From positions 1 through 38,409 of the forward strand of contig JADQBC010000021.1 of assembly GCA_016903655.1 (NCBI GenBank): a stretch of DNA of 38,409 bases, in the 5' to 3' direction. The notes below the pieces were generated by a model. That model was not told where the DNA came from and made no database searches. It was given only the letters and a program-made list of their open reading frames with translations. The number at the start of each line of letters is the position of its first letter. Position 1 is the first letter of the stretch. Source of the DNA: Gomphosphaeria aponina SAG 52.96 = DSM 107014. GTDB taxonomy: Bacteria; Cyanobacteriota; Cyanobacteriia; Cyanobacteriales; Gomphosphaeriaceae. Made by a program: the position numbers and the translations under genes. Positions 26,584 to 34,961 of this stretch are shown in pieces.

Positions 26584-28290
26584 TTATTCAAGCACTTTTA
26601 AACTGCGAAGACGATTAAAAGCTGCTGCAAATTCAAAGCGACGGAAAAAAGCTAAATCACCCTGGGGAAACTCTGTCAAAACATCCAAACCTTCTGATTC
26701 AATATCAGCAATAACCAGGTCAATAATTTCAGGAATAGTGCGTTTTTGCTCCAGATATTTTTTCTTAGCATAAACAAGAGCTTGAGCGATCGCCCTTAAC
26801 TGTCCCCCATCCACTATCTGTTCTACTGCAGCTAAATCAATATCTTCACTCCCAAAACTCACCTCATCCACATCCCTTACTTTCAATTTTACCGCCCTTC
26901 TTCCCCGACTCGGATCAATACTTTCAGGCAAAGGTATTCTTAATGTAAGCTTACCAAAGTTTATCCCCCCTTCAGCACTTCTTTCCGTGACATATTTTTG
27001 AGCAATTTCCTTAGCTTTTGCCGTCACATCCTCTGGTTGAAAATTATCCATGGCAATCACCGTATCAGCCACATCAAAATAATCCCCACTGCCCCCCATA
27101 ACTAAAATAGTAGAAACCCCATAATCTAAATAGAGTTGTTGTACCTTATCCAAAAAAGGAGTAATGGGTTCTTTTTCCTTACTAATTAACTGTTGCATAC
27201 GGCGATCACGAATCATAAAATTAGTCGCCGCCGTATCCTCATCTAATAATAATAACTCACTTCCCACTTCCAAAGCTTCAATAATATTAGCCGCTTGCGA
27301 AGTACTCCCACTCCCATTAGTTGTCGAAAAATTAGTAGTAGAACGACCTTGAGGTAACTGATTAATAAAAGGAGAAATATTCACCCCACAAACACTTCTC
27401 CCATCTTCAGCCCTAATTTTCACAGCACTAGGTATTGTCACCACAAATTCCCGACCATCCCCAGGAACATGATTATAAACCCCCAACTCCAAAGCTCTAA
27501 GTAAAGTTGACTTTCCATGATAACCACCCCCAACAATCAAAGTAATTCCTGATGGAATCCCCATGCCTTTAATTAAACCATAATTAGGCAAATTTAACTC
27601 AACTTCCAAAGATTTAGGAGCTTGAAAAGGGACAACATCATTTAATAGAGGACGAGGATCAACCCCACTTCTACGGGGTAAAATAGCACCATTAGCCACA
27701 AAAGCCACTAAATTTTTTTCCCTTAATTTTTGTCTCAACATTTCAGCATCTTCAACAGTTTCCACCTGTTGTTTAATTGCCATTTTATTGAGAGCAGCGT
27801 AATTAATTGCTCGCTCAACAATGTGAGGAATATCCTCACAAAGCATTGCTGCCCCTTGACGGCCAAAAATGCGTCGTCCCCCCGCAGGCAGTCCCACCAA
27901 AAAACGCACCTCCACACAATGATCATCAACCCCAACCGCACTACGCGGGAGAACTTCTTGACCCACAGAAGCGATCGCTATCAAGCCACTTTTTCCCGTC
28001 CCGCGATCGCTACTAACTTCCTGAGCTACCTTATAAAACTGACGAGTCAAATAATCTCTCAAAGCAACTTCCCTAATTTTATTCTGATACAAACTCGGAG
28101 GAAAACCTGCCACAGACTGGGGTACTTTCACCCGCAACTTACTCGGTGTAGCAAAAGGATCAGCTTGTACATGGTCAATAATCAGAGTAAAATCACCGAA
28201 GTCATAGCTACCGTGAATATCGTGATAAGCCTTATAGCTTAAACCATCAAGTTTGAGTAAAATAGAACGAAGATGTTCTTGATTTAACAT
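26584..28290 (-). CDS. predicted ATPase of the ABC class (PF09818-type)
   Basis: A soluble 568-residue ATPase of the family called predicted ABC-class ATPase; its cellular job is unknown. The Walker A region is LIVGGGYHGKSTLLRALE near residues 250-267, with GGYHGKST as the P-loop. An NGSGSTSQAANIIEALEVGS stretch acts like the ABC signature plus helix. The Walker B region is ELLLLDEDTAATNFMIRD near 347-364, and ILVMGGSGDYFDVADTVIAM near 395-414 precedes the expected switch region. The N-terminal 200 residues are the family-specific domain (FTLIIDHVQADPFA, RFLVGLPAGGRRI). It is full length, with no membrane segments. Confidence 0.9.
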   Translation of the reverse strand: MLNQEHLRSILLKLDGLSYKAYHDIHGSYDFGDFTLIIDHVQADPFATPSKLRVKVPQSVAGFPPSLYQNKIREVALRDYLTRQFYKVAQEVSSDRGTGKSGLIAIASVGQEVLPRSAVGVDDHCVEVRFLVGLPAGGRRIFGRQGAAMLCEDIPHIVERAINYAALNKMAIKQQVETVEDAEMLRQKLREKNLVAFVANGAILPRRSGVDPRPLLNDVVPFQAPKSLEVELNLPNYGLIKGMGIPSGITLIVGGGYHGKSTLLRALELGVYNHVPGDGREFVVTIPSAVKIRAEDGRSVCGVNISPFINQLPQGRSTTNFSTTNGSGSTSQAANIIEALEVGSELLLLDEDTAATNFMIRDRRMQQLISKEKEPITPFLDKVQQLYLDYGVSTILVMGGSGDYFDVADTVIAMDNFQPEDVTAKAKEIAQKYVTERSAEGGINFGKLTLRIPLPESIDPSRGRRAVKLKVRDVDEVSFGSEDIDLAAVEQIVDGGQLRAIAQALVYAKKKYLEQKRTIPEIIDLVIADIESEGLDVLTEFPQGDLAFFRRFEFAAAFNRLRSLKVLE

Positions 28291-28404
28291 AATTAAATAG
28301 GCTAATTCACATTGGCATTGTTAACAATTATTTTATCTTAGAGGTTTGATTCCCAAACCCCACATCAATTTTATGGTACTCTTTCATCAAAGCACCAAGC
28401 CAAT

Positions 28405-29043
28405 TCAATTAAACCTAACCAAATTTTCAACTCGAGTCAAATGGGAAGTATCACCATTCAGCAACATTTCCCATAAATTACCATTGCGCACCACCTTCAC
28501 CAAACAACAAAGAGAAGCATTAATTATCGGAGTCCCGAGCACCAACCCTCTCGTAGTCCCAACCACAGATGCACCGTGACCCACCAACAAAATATCCTCA
28601 GTAAACTCTTTTACAAGTATTTTTACCGTTTCCCCCGTGCGTTTCAACATCATTTCCTCACTTTCTGGGTATTGAGGGAAAATACGGGAACCATAACCCC
28701 AGTCAATGCGGGGATATTCTGCTTGTAAAATTTCTCTCGGACAAGTTGCTGGCATAGCACCCATCCAATCACAATTCAGCCATTCACTCAAACCCGCCTC
28801 TATTTTAATAGGTAAATCCAAAACCTCTGCCACCTCATTAGCAGTTTGAATAGCGCGGAGGAAAGGAGAAGAGAAAATATGAGTAATATTTTCCGATTGC
28901 AGACGTTTTCCCAATTCCCTCCCTTGGAGCACACCATCTGCTGACAAAGGCGGATCATAGGGACGTTCTGCCGTACTAAACCATTCTGGGTTAACAAAAT
29001 CCAGGCGGTTTCCGTGTCTTGCGATCCACACTGTCTGGGACAT
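28405..29043 (-). CDS. histidine phosphatase family protein (phosphoglycerate mutase-like)
   Basis: A 212-residue member of the histidine phosphatase superfamily. The phosphohistidine motif is WIARHGNRLDFVNPEW at residues 6-21 and the second catalytic His is in ILLVGHGASVVG near 150. IFSSPFLRAIQTANEVAEVL near 56-75 is the usual Ser-Pro-x-x-Arg line. The HGNRLDF variant is typical of the subgroup that resembles eukaryotic UBASH3/TFIIIC-tau phosphatases rather than glycolytic mutases. The substrate is unknown. It stands alone; 114 bases lie between its stop and the ATPase start, and the 29044-29231 gap holds no gene. Confidence 0.88.
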   Translation of the reverse strand: MSQTVWIARHGNRLDFVNPEWFSTAERPYDPPLSADGVLQGRELGKRLQSENITHIFSSPFLRAIQTANEVAEVLDLPIKIEAGLSEWLNCDWMGAMPATCPREILQAEYPRIDWGYGSRIFPQYPESEEMMLKRTGETVKILVKEFTEDILLVGHGASVVGTTRGLVLGTPIINASLCCLVKVVRNGNLWEMLLNGDTSHLTRVENLVRFN

Positions 29044-29231
29044 AAAAATTATCTCTATTTAATATAATTAAAAACAGGGCGCCTACAGAACGCACCCTTC
29101 CAATAGTTGTAAGGTGAGTTAGCGTTACCATCACCCACCCCAATATTCTAAATTTATTTTTAATTCACCATTTGTCGGGGCTGGTTTAGGGATAACCTGA
29201 CTATCAAAACCCGCCGTATATCTCATAATTT

Positions 29232-29990
29232 TTAAGCATTCTTGCCCACTTTTTTCTTGAAATAGCTCCCCAAACCTAAAGCTAGCATAGTACCACCCAT
29301 AGTCATCGGTTCAGGAACAGCAAAACTACCAATCCCAATCCCGTGACTACCTGGGTCATCGTTTACCAAATTGGCCTCTTGCTTGAAAGTCAGTTGAAAG
29401 CTATCGATCGCTCCGCCAAAACCAACCTTAACGTTTCCTCCATCCGCATCATTGCCCACAGACTTGATCCCGTTTAGTGTACTGCCACTTTTTACTACAT
29501 TATTTGGATCTAGAACATTAAAGTTTGCGTTCACCAATTGGCCATTGAGAAAACCCTTAATCTCCACCAGGTCATTCCAGCTCCCCTTGCTCGTAGAGTT
29601 ATCATCTGACTTATCAATGTCGTAAAGTGTAAAATTCAATCCCTCTAATGCTCTGTCCAGGGTAGTCGTCATGGTTACGGACTGGTTTGCCGTAGTTGGA
29701 TCCAACTGGAGGTGGAGAGTTTTTTCGGTGCTTGAACTGCCGTTTAATGTAGTGTTTACGACTGGTGTTCTACCACTACTACCGAAGCTAGCCAACCTGC
29801 TGGTATCTCCACTGAAATTGAACCCAATATTGCCGAACCCCGTGTTGACTGTTTGGTTGAGACCTCCTCCTGTCCAGTTAGCAGTATTCCAATCTACAAC
29901 TTTAATACTTGCCGCTCTTGCCGCACCTGGTGTTAGTACTGCTGTTAGTACTGCCAAACTAAGTCCTACTTGCTTCATAGTTTTTTTCAT
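29232..29990 (-). CDS. PEP-CTERM sorted surface protein
   Basis: A 252-residue secreted protein. Residues 1-26 are a Sec signal peptide (positive MKKTMK, hydrophobic core, cleavage after GAARA). The C-terminus has the sorting signal VPEP near 227, then a hydrophobic MLALGLGSYF and a basic tail FKKKVGKNA, the recognition set for an exosortase (EpsH/CrtA family in cyanobacteria). The body is rich in Asn, Thr, Gly and Ser, beta-strand-like (LHLQLDPTTANQSVTMTTTL; FTLYDIDKSDDNSTSKGSW), and has no enzyme motif. PEP-CTERM proteins are linked to exopolysaccharide production in other bacteria, which fits the glycan genes upstream, but a direct tie is inference. ATG 29990 gives the complete signal peptide; Met5 is an alternative. 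Confidence 0.88.
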   Translation of the reverse strand: MKKTMKQVGLSLAVLTAVLTPGAARAASIKVVDWNTANWTGGGLNQTVNTGFGNIGFNFSGDTSRLASFGSSGRTPVVNTTLNGSSSTEKTLHLQLDPTTANQSVTMTTTLDRALEGLNFTLYDIDKSDDNSTSKGSWNDLVEIKGFLNGQLVNANFNVLDPNNVVKSGSTLNGIKSVGNDADGGNVKVGFGGAIDSFQLTFKQEANLVNDDPGSHGIGIGSFAVPEPMTMGGTMLALGLGSYFKKKVGKNA

Positions 29991-30006
29991 GGTTTTTTCT
30001 CTTTAG

Positions 30007-30648
30007 TCCTTTAACTTAATTATAAGTGATTTTACGATATTTAGTGCTCCTTTCCAGAAAATACTGGGGGAGTTTTTCTTAAGCAAGATCGGCAAAATTG
30101 CTTTTTCCCTTGCCTTTACCTAAGTATAACCCCGTGAATGTATATTTTCACGTTTGTTTAATGTATAACTTTGGTATAACTTAATTTTCCAGCCCGTAAT
30201 CAAGGTAGTAACAAGACCACAGAAAAAATACTCAAGCTCTCGCAGAAGAGATTTTCTGTGTGGAGTTGAGCTAGCGATCGCCCTGTTCAGTATCCCCCCA
30301 GAGAGTCCTGTTGGTTGCTGCATTTACCCACACCTCCTGGTTCCACCAGAGCCCAGGAGGTTTACAAAACTTAATCAAATAATGTAGAATTGTAAAGGAG
30401 GGAATTGAGAGACACTCACTCACTCATTCACGAAAGTTAGCAATCATTAAGTAATGCAAAAGTTTTATAAATTAACATGGATTTTACTGGCGAGAGAGGA
30501 GCTTGCAGGGAAAAACCCCCCAAACCTGAGCAAGGATAAAAAAATACCATGAAAGCATTTGCCTCCTGAACTGTTACTAGCAGACAGATTTGTATCCCAG
30601 CTTCCGCAGAATTATTAAAAGTAAAAAAAGCTTAAAGGACTCGACAAT
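30007..30648. promoter_or_regulatory. 640-bp divergent intergenic region upstream of the sigma factor gene
   Basis: No convincing gene is seen. It holds a 6-bp hairpin CGTGAA/TTCACG (30133-30152), three copies of GTATAAC (30124, 30163 and 30174) and a perfect 9-bp stem ACCTCCTGG/CCAGGAGGT (30332-30340 and 30353-30361) that could end a transcript or act in a leader. AAAGGA lies 10 bases before the sigma factor ATG. Long leaders are usual for group 2 sigma genes, but no regulator site can be named. Confidence 0.45.
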
Positions 30649-31605
30649 ATGAAATTTGCTCCAAAAACAAGTGACTCAGTTCGGTCTTATTTGCGAGAAA
30701 TAGGTCGCGTTCCCCTATTAACTCACGAAGAAGAAATAGTTTTATCTAAGCGGGTACAGCGGTTAATCGAATTAGAAAAAATCAAAGAATCCTTAAGAGA
30801 AGAGCAAGGAATTGAGCCTACAGAAGCTCAGTGGGCAAAAGCAGCGTCCCTTACAAAAGCAGAATTGCGTAACTGTATTGCAGCAGCAGAAGCGGCCAAA
30901 AAGAAAATGATTGAGGCGAATTTACGGTTAGTGGTATCCATTGCCAAAAAATACCTGAAACGGAACATGGACTTATTGGATTTAATCCAAGAAGGTACAA
31001 TAGGAATGCAGCGTGGGGTAGAAAAATTCGACCCAACCAAAGGATATCGGTTCTCAACCTATGCTTACTGGTGGATTCGTCAAGCCATTACCCGTGCCAT
31101 AGCAGAGAAAAGTAGAACTATTCGCCTGCCAATTCATATAACAGAAAAACTGAATAAAATCAAAAAAGCCCAAAGGGAAATCGCCCAGAGAAACGGAAGA
31201 ACAGCCAGTGTAGCTGAACTGGCTGAGGAACTAAATTTAACCCCCAAACAAGTAAGAGACTATTTAGAAAGATCACGTCAACCAATCTCCTTAGATATGC
31301 GCGTAGGAGACAATAACGATACAGAACTAAGTGAACTCTTACAAGACGAAGGAGAGTCACCAGAAGATTATGCTACTCATTCCTCACTGCAAGGAGATTT
31401 AGAAAAACTCATGGGGGAGTTAACATCCTTACAACAAGACGTACTAACACTGCGATTTGGCTTAAAAGATGGGAAACCCTTAACCCTAACCAAAATTGGC
31501 ATTTGTTTGAATATGAGTCGGGAGCGAGTGAGACAAATTGAACGAGAGGCACTAGCCAAACTGCGTAAACGGAGAGAATATATCCGTGAATACGTTGCTA
31601 GTTAA
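30649..31605 (+). CDS. group 2 RNA polymerase sigma factor (RpoD-like)
   Basis: A 318-residue non-essential sigma-70-family factor; cyanobacteria use several of these for light, nutrient and stress responses. Region 1.2 is [20 protein letters not shown]. Region 2 runs from [20 protein letters not shown] through the core-binding [19 protein letters not shown] and the -10-reading [19 protein letters not shown]. Region 3 follows at [19 protein letters not shown]. Region 4, which reads the -35 box, is [20 protein letters not shown]. The short N-terminus without a region 1.1 sets it apart from the housekeeping SigA. It may be SigD- or SigB-like, but I cannot assign the subtype. Standing alone with a 640-bp upstream region, it is probably regulated on its own. 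Confidence 0.93.
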   Translation: MKFAPKTSDSVRSYLREIGRVPLLTHEEEIVLSKRVQRLIELEKIKESLREEQGIEPTEAQWAKAASLTKAELRNCIAAAEAAKKKMIEANLRLVVSIAKKYLKRNMDLLDLIQEGTIGMQRGVEKFDPTKGYRFSTYAYWWIRQAITRAIAEKSRTIRLPIHITEKLNKIKKAQREIAQRNGRTASVAELAEELNLTPKQVRDYLERSRQPISLDMRVGDNNDTELSELLQDEGESPEDYATHSSLQGDLEKLMGELTSLQQDVLTLRFGLKDGKPLTLTKIGICLNMSRERVRQIEREALAKLRKRREYIREYVAS

Positions 31606-31620
31606 TTTAGCAAGCAAGCG

Positions 31621-31658
31621 ATCGGCGAATGCGAACCCAAAAGTTCGGTTCTGCCGAT
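31621..31658 (+). terminator. imperfect hairpin after the sigma factor gene
   Basis: Outer stem ATCGGC/GCCGAT and inner stem GAAC/GTTC with a mismatched middle, 16 bases after the stop. No T-run follows, so termination is only likely. The remaining 160 bases up to the DUF760 gene hold no gene. Confidence 0.4.
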
Positions 31659-31822
31659 GAGCAGAGAAAAGCTAAAATGGTTACACATAATATAGATAAA
31701 GATTGGTTTATGATAGCCCATATAAGAAAGTAAAAACCAGCCCTCTCCCTGATCGGCAAAAGTAGTAATTGCTCAAATCAACATAATACAGAAGCGATTT
31801 AAAGAGGGAAAAATAGGAGGAA

Positions 31823-32170
31823 ATGACAGTGAATAACGAACAAAATCGTTCCCAAGACCTTTTTGGGGGTAATGGTGAATCGGGAGATGGGTTGTGGCAA
31901 TATGTCCAGTCTCTAACGCCAGAAACCATTGCCAACCTTTCTAAACCCCAGTCCAGTGAAGTGTTCCAAGTTATGGAGCGCAATATAATTGGCTTGTTGG
32001 GCAATTTACCTTCAGAACACTTTGGCGTAACGGTCAACACCAGTCGGGAGCATCTCGGCAGGTTGCTAGCCAGTGCCATGATGAGTGGTTATTTTTTGCG
32101 CAACGCCGAGCAGCGCATGAAATTTGAGCAGTCTTTACGCTCGGTTGACAGCTCTTCGGAAGAGCGTTAA
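31823..32170 (+). CDS. DUF760 family protein
   Basis: A 115-residue member of DUF760, found in cyanobacteria and plastids, function unknown. Family features are LWQYVQSLTPETIANLSKPQ, then EVFQVMERNIIGLLGNLPSE and the helical REHLGRLLASAMMSGYFLRN segment. The start is uncertain: AGGAGG at 31815-31820 is only two bases before ATG 31823 but eight bases before an in-frame GTG at 31829, so translation may well start at the GTG and remove two residues. It is followed 106 bases later by a co-directional Nudix gene. Confidence 0.85.
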   Translation: MTVNNEQNRSQDLFGGNGESGDGLWQYVQSLTPETIANLSKPQSSEVFQVMERNIIGLLGNLPSEHFGVTVNTSREHLGRLLASAMMSGYFLRNAEQRMKFEQSLRSVDSSSEER

Positions 32171-32276
32171 GGGGATTTCACCATGCTATCCTGAGCGTTG
32201 CTGGGCAGATTCACCCCAGAAAAGCTAACCCAGTAACGCAAAGATTGATTGAGGAATGTTGAACACAGAGGTTTGT

Positions 32277-32690
32277 ATGAGTAAATATGCCAACCTCCCC
32301 CATAAAAAAGTAGGCGTGGCTGTGATCCGCAACGATGTAGGAGAAATTTTAATTGATCGCCGACTGGCTGAGGGTTTAATGGGGGGGTTATGGGAGTTTC
32401 CAGGAGGCAAAATTGAGCCAAATGAAACTGTGAAAGAATGTATTAAACGAGAAATTTTAGAAGAATTAGGGATTGAAATAGAAGTAGGGGAAGAACTGAT
32501 TACTATCAATCACGAATACACACAATTCTACGTTACCCTAATTGTCCATCATTGCCGCTATTTAGGAGGTGAACCTCAAACCATTGAATGCCAAGAGGTT
32601 CGCTGGGTAACTCTCAGAGAAATAGAAGATTTCACCTTTCCCGCTGCAAATTCACAAATAATCACAGCCCTGCGACTCATTAGTCATTAG
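32277..32690 (+). CDS. mutT: MutT-type Nudix hydrolase (probable 8-oxo-dGTP diphosphatase)
   Basis: A small Nudix enzyme that should remove oxidised nucleotides such as 8-oxo-dGTP from the pool. The Nudix box is complete: it opens with GGKIEPNETVKECI and closes with REILEELGI, fitting GX5EX7REUXEEXGU. WEFPGGK just before it and the C-terminal EVRWVTLREIEDFTFPAAN match the MutT subgroup found alone or fused to MutY. ATG 32277 has AGAGG five bases upstream; an in-frame ATG at 32256 would add seven residues but is crowded by GAGGA. A bare xisI remnant follows downstream on the other strand. Confidence 0.9.
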   Translation: MSKYANLPHKKVGVAVIRNDVGEILIDRRLAEGLMGGLWEFPGGKIEPNETVKECIKREILEELGIEIEVGEELITINHEYTQFYVTLIVHHCRYLGGEPQTIECQEVRWVTLREIEDFTFPAANSQIITALRLISH

Positions 32691-32731
32691 TCCCTAATCA
32701 GTAGCTCACCTAGGGGGCGTTGGGAAAAGAG

Positions 32732-32824
32732 ATTGAACACGAGTGCCCTAAGGCACCTTTCATAACCAGAAATATTAGGAGTTTGACCTGTTATTTCATC
32801 ATATTCTGTTAAGATTTTTTTGAC
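32732..32824 (-). pseudogene. xisI N-terminal remnant
   Basis: The reverse strand reads [20 protein letters not shown] then ERCL...VF, which aligns with [20 protein letters not shown] and ETCLVF of the intact XisI at 37299-37640. There is no start codon and the homology ends after 31 codons. It lies directly downstream of the tail of another XisI copy (32834-32884), with only a 10-base join. Confidence 0.75.
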
Positions 32825-32833
32825 ATTGGTTAT

Positions 32834-33175
32834 TTAAGCGATCGCCAATTCAGTAAACTTACGAGTTTCAGGAGGATGAAAGGCGTTCCCACTCTGGTAG
32901 TCCTGTAGAAATAGTTGAATTTTCTCAAAATAATCTTTTATGGTTTGAGTTTTCTCCTCATCTGAAAAAATGCTCCAGCACAAATCACATAAACTGGCAA
33001 AATCTCTACCAATTTCAAAGCCTACATCTTCCAATATAGGAACAAGAGAACCAGTACCAGAAAAAACTGGCGTTGCTGAATTGAAGCATGAAACCTTAAA
33101 GTAGCGGAGTTGCTTCGTTTGGAGTGGGGAGAGGATTTTAGTTTGGTTAGTAGTTTTTGTAAAAATATAATTCAT
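32834..33175 (-). CDS. chimeric open frame ending in an XisI tail
   Basis: A 113-residue open frame whose last 16 residues (AFHPPETRKFTELAIA) match the end of XisI ([16 protein letters not shown]). The 12 bases TTAAATAACCAA from the stop onward also match the DNA after the intact xisI at 37293-37304. The preceding 97 residues (for example PVFSGTGSLVPILEDVGFEI and SIFSDEEKTQTIKDYFEKI) are not XisI and I do not recognise them. It could be a live gene with a captured tail or a product of deletion between neighbours. No ribosome-binding site is clear before ATG 33175. Confidence 0.5.
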   Translation of the reverse strand: MNYIFTKTTNQTKILSPLQTKQLRYFKVSCFNSATPVFSGTGSLVPILEDVGFEIGRDFASLCDLCWSIFSDEEKTQTIKDYFEKIQLFLQDYQSGNAFHPPETRKFTELAIA

Positions 33176-33329
33176 AACTCAAAAAACGCAACGCCAAAAA
33201 ACTAAAAAACGAAGTAAAAGAGAGTTATTCATACTCTCAGCAATCTCTACAATAGATTGACTGTGAACATTTCCCAAATTCAAAGTTTTTGTTGGCTCAA
33301 GCCCGGCACAACAAGGAGAAACGTCGCAG

Positions 33330-33565
33330 ATGGGGAAGTGTTAGAGGGTGGCGCTGGAGTAGTGCTTAATACTCAGGGGGTAACAACTCAATTAAAAACT
33401 CTCCTCCCTTTGTTTCGCGCTCGCCCAGAAATGACTCGCTTGTTAGGGGAAAAAGCTCGCCAACGGGTTTTAGAACGTTATACTCTTACTCAAAATCTTA
33501 CCTGATTGGAACAGTTTTATACTGAAATTTTCGAGAAAAGAGAGTTTCTGGTGAAAAGGTTTTGA
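33330..33565 (+). pseudogene. C-terminal fragment of a glycosyltransferase
   Basis: The frame reads ADGEVLEGGAGVVLNT, then LLPLFRARPEMTRLLGEKAR and RVLERYTLTQNLT, a stop (TGA 33503-33505), then LEQFYTEIFEKREF up to TGA 33563-33565. This is the tail of a GT-B (GT4-like) transferase, with the C-terminal arm cut by what looks like a TGG-to-TGA change or similar. The N-terminal two thirds are missing. The open frame begins at about 33257, but the first 24 residues look unrelated. Confidence 0.7.
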
Positions 33566-33643
33566 GGTTTTTAGGCCGCCGCAAAGCGATCGCTCTTCTA
33601 TAATAATTGTAATTAGTAGAAACCCATTAAAAGTAATACTTAT

Positions 33644-33949
33644 ATGACTACAACTAACATTGAAATAGGTACTCTTATAACTCGTTCTCCTAAAATTAGG
33701 GGCGGAAGACCTATAATTTCAGGCACAGGTTTAACTGTAAATCGCATTGTTTCTTGGTACAAACTAGGGCTAACTCCCAAGGAAATTCTCAACAGAATTG
33801 GACATCCTAAGTTAGACTTAGCTAAAGTTTATGCAGCTCTAACTTATTATCATGCAAATAAAGAAGAGATAGAAACAGATTTAGTAAATCAAGAAGCTGA
33901 TGCTAAAAAGTTTGAAAAAGAATGGCTTCAGTCCAAGTTGAATCAATAA
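33644..33949 (+). CDS. DUF433 family protein (probable antitoxin)
   Basis: A 101-residue DUF433 protein. The family signature is visible as ITRSPKIRGGRPIISGTGLT followed by VNRIVSWYKLGLTPKEIL and the helix LAKVYAALTYYHANKEEI. DUF433 proteins are usually paired with a DUF5615 PIN-like partner and are thought to be antitoxins with a winged-helix DNA-binding fold. Here the DUF5615 gene follows within 30 bases on the same strand, though its 5' end is damaged. TATAAT at 33599-33604 may be the -10 element of a promoter for the pair. Confidence 0.87.
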   Translation: MTTTNIEIGTLITRSPKIRGGRPIISGTGLTVNRIVSWYKLGLTPKEILNRIGHPKLDLAKVYAALTYYHANKEEIETDLVNQEADAKKFEKEWLQSKLNQ

Positions 33950-33950
33950 T

Positions 33951-34303
33951 ATGCTTGCTTTATACCTGAGGAAGACTCAATGGATCAAGCTCTTTTGGCA
34001 GCTTTGCGCTCCCGAGGAGTTGATGCGATCACAGCAGCAGATGCAGGAATGTTAGGACGTAGTGATCCAGAGCAACTTGACTACGCCACCAGCCAAGGAA
34101 GGATTATTTATACTTTTAATCGAGGAGATTTTTACCTTTTACACACCAGGTATTTAACCGAGGGAAAAATTCATGCAGGAATTATTCTTGCACCTCAACA
34201 AAGTTATTCTATTGGTGAACAATTACGACAAATACTTGAGTTACTTATAACTAAATCTGCTGAAGAAATGCAGAATAATGTGCAGTTTCTAAAAAATAAA
34301 TAA
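33951..34303 (+). pseudogene. DUF5615 (PIN-like) gene with a probable N-terminal frameshift
   Basis: The main frame from ATG 33980 gives 107 residues (MDQALLAALRSRGVDAITAA, IYTFNRGDFYLL, GIILAPQQSYS), clearly DUF5615, the presumed nuclease toxin partner of DUF433. Family members start some ten residues earlier with a strand and the catalytic acidic pair, as in LYLDEDS. Here ATG 33951 reads MLALYL in one frame and EEDSMDQ continues in another, so one base seems lost or gained near 33969. If real, the product would lack the first strand and catalytic acid; if a sequencing error, the gene is whole from 33951. The partner DUF433 gene ends 2 bases before. Confidence 0.7.
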
Positions 34304-34339
34304 TCGTTGCTTTTGTTGATTTTAAAAACTCTTGTAGCT

Positions 34340-34493
34340 TGGGTTAGGCGACGCTTTTCAACTTGAGCGCGTGCTAAAATCGCCCTGTCACTACTACCTG
34401 GAGCATTAGTTCTAATCCAAAGCACATCATACCCTTGTTGTCCTAGGGATTCTACAAATCTCCAGGAAAATTTTCATCAGCTAAAATACGCAC
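34340..34493 (-). pseudogene. frameshifted DUF5615 remnant
   Basis: The reverse strand reads VRILADENFPGDL, then, after a one-base shift, ESLGQQGYDVLWIRTNAPGS and DRAILARAQVEKRRL. This matches the DUF5615 N-terminus with the catalytic DEN, but the frame breaks at GDL and the C-terminal half is lost near 34340. It belongs to a different DUF5615 subtype from the copy at 33951-34303, on the opposite strand. Confidence 0.75.
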
Positions 34494-34535
34494 ACTTGAT
34501 AACTATTAGTTTAAATTTATCGGGAGGAATATTTT

Positions 34536-34775
34536 ATGGCTTTTTATGTAATGTTAATTAAACTAAATGAAGATGAGCAAGGTGTTACTTATAATTTTGG
34601 TAGTGACTCTGAACATTTAGGAAAAATTCATCTTGATAAACACAATGGAATAATCAGAGAAATTGAACCGATTAATAGTGAAAATTCTCAACATCTTTTA
34701 GCTAGAGCGGGGATTAAATTACGTCAACATTGGAAATCTGGTAATTTTCCCGATCGCACTTGTTGGGCTTCTTAA
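34536..34775 (+). CDS. small conserved cyanobacterial protein of unknown function
   Basis: 79 residues: MAFYVMLIKLNEDEQGVTYN, FGSDSEHLGKIHLDK, then IEPINSENSQHLLARAG and a WKSGNFPDRTCWAS tail. I recognise the ending PDRTCWAS as that of a family of small cyanobacterial proteins without assigned function. The ribosome-binding site GGGAGG lies 9 bases before the ATG. Its place between toxin-antitoxin genes hints at a role in such systems, but nothing in the sequence shows it. Confidence 0.7.
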   Translation: MAFYVMLIKLNEDEQGVTYNFGSDSEHLGKIHLDKHNGIIREIEPINSENSQHLLARAGIKLRQHWKSGNFPDRTCWAS

Positions 34776-34961
34776 TAATAACTAAAAATGAATCAAATAA
34801 CTCAATATGTGATAAAAAAGTTTAAGGCGTACAACAATAAATAAACATAAAATTAATGACAGACAAGGGAATGGGCGCCTATTGTCCATTTCCTAACCTT
34901 TCCTTTCCTCGCTATAATAATTTTGTTATGATATTTAACGTAAAATTAACCATCAAAAATC

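Noticed and set aside
30120-30323. A 67-residue reverse-strand open frame in the sigma factor upstream region
   Set aside because: No ribosome-binding site, no recognisable motif and composition like non-coding DNA.
34204-34425. A 73-residue reverse-strand protein
   Set aside because: It mixes the frame of the broken DUF5615 (LWIRTNAPGSSDRAILARA) with the antisense of the intact DUF5615 gene, so it is part of a pseudogene, not a gene of its own.
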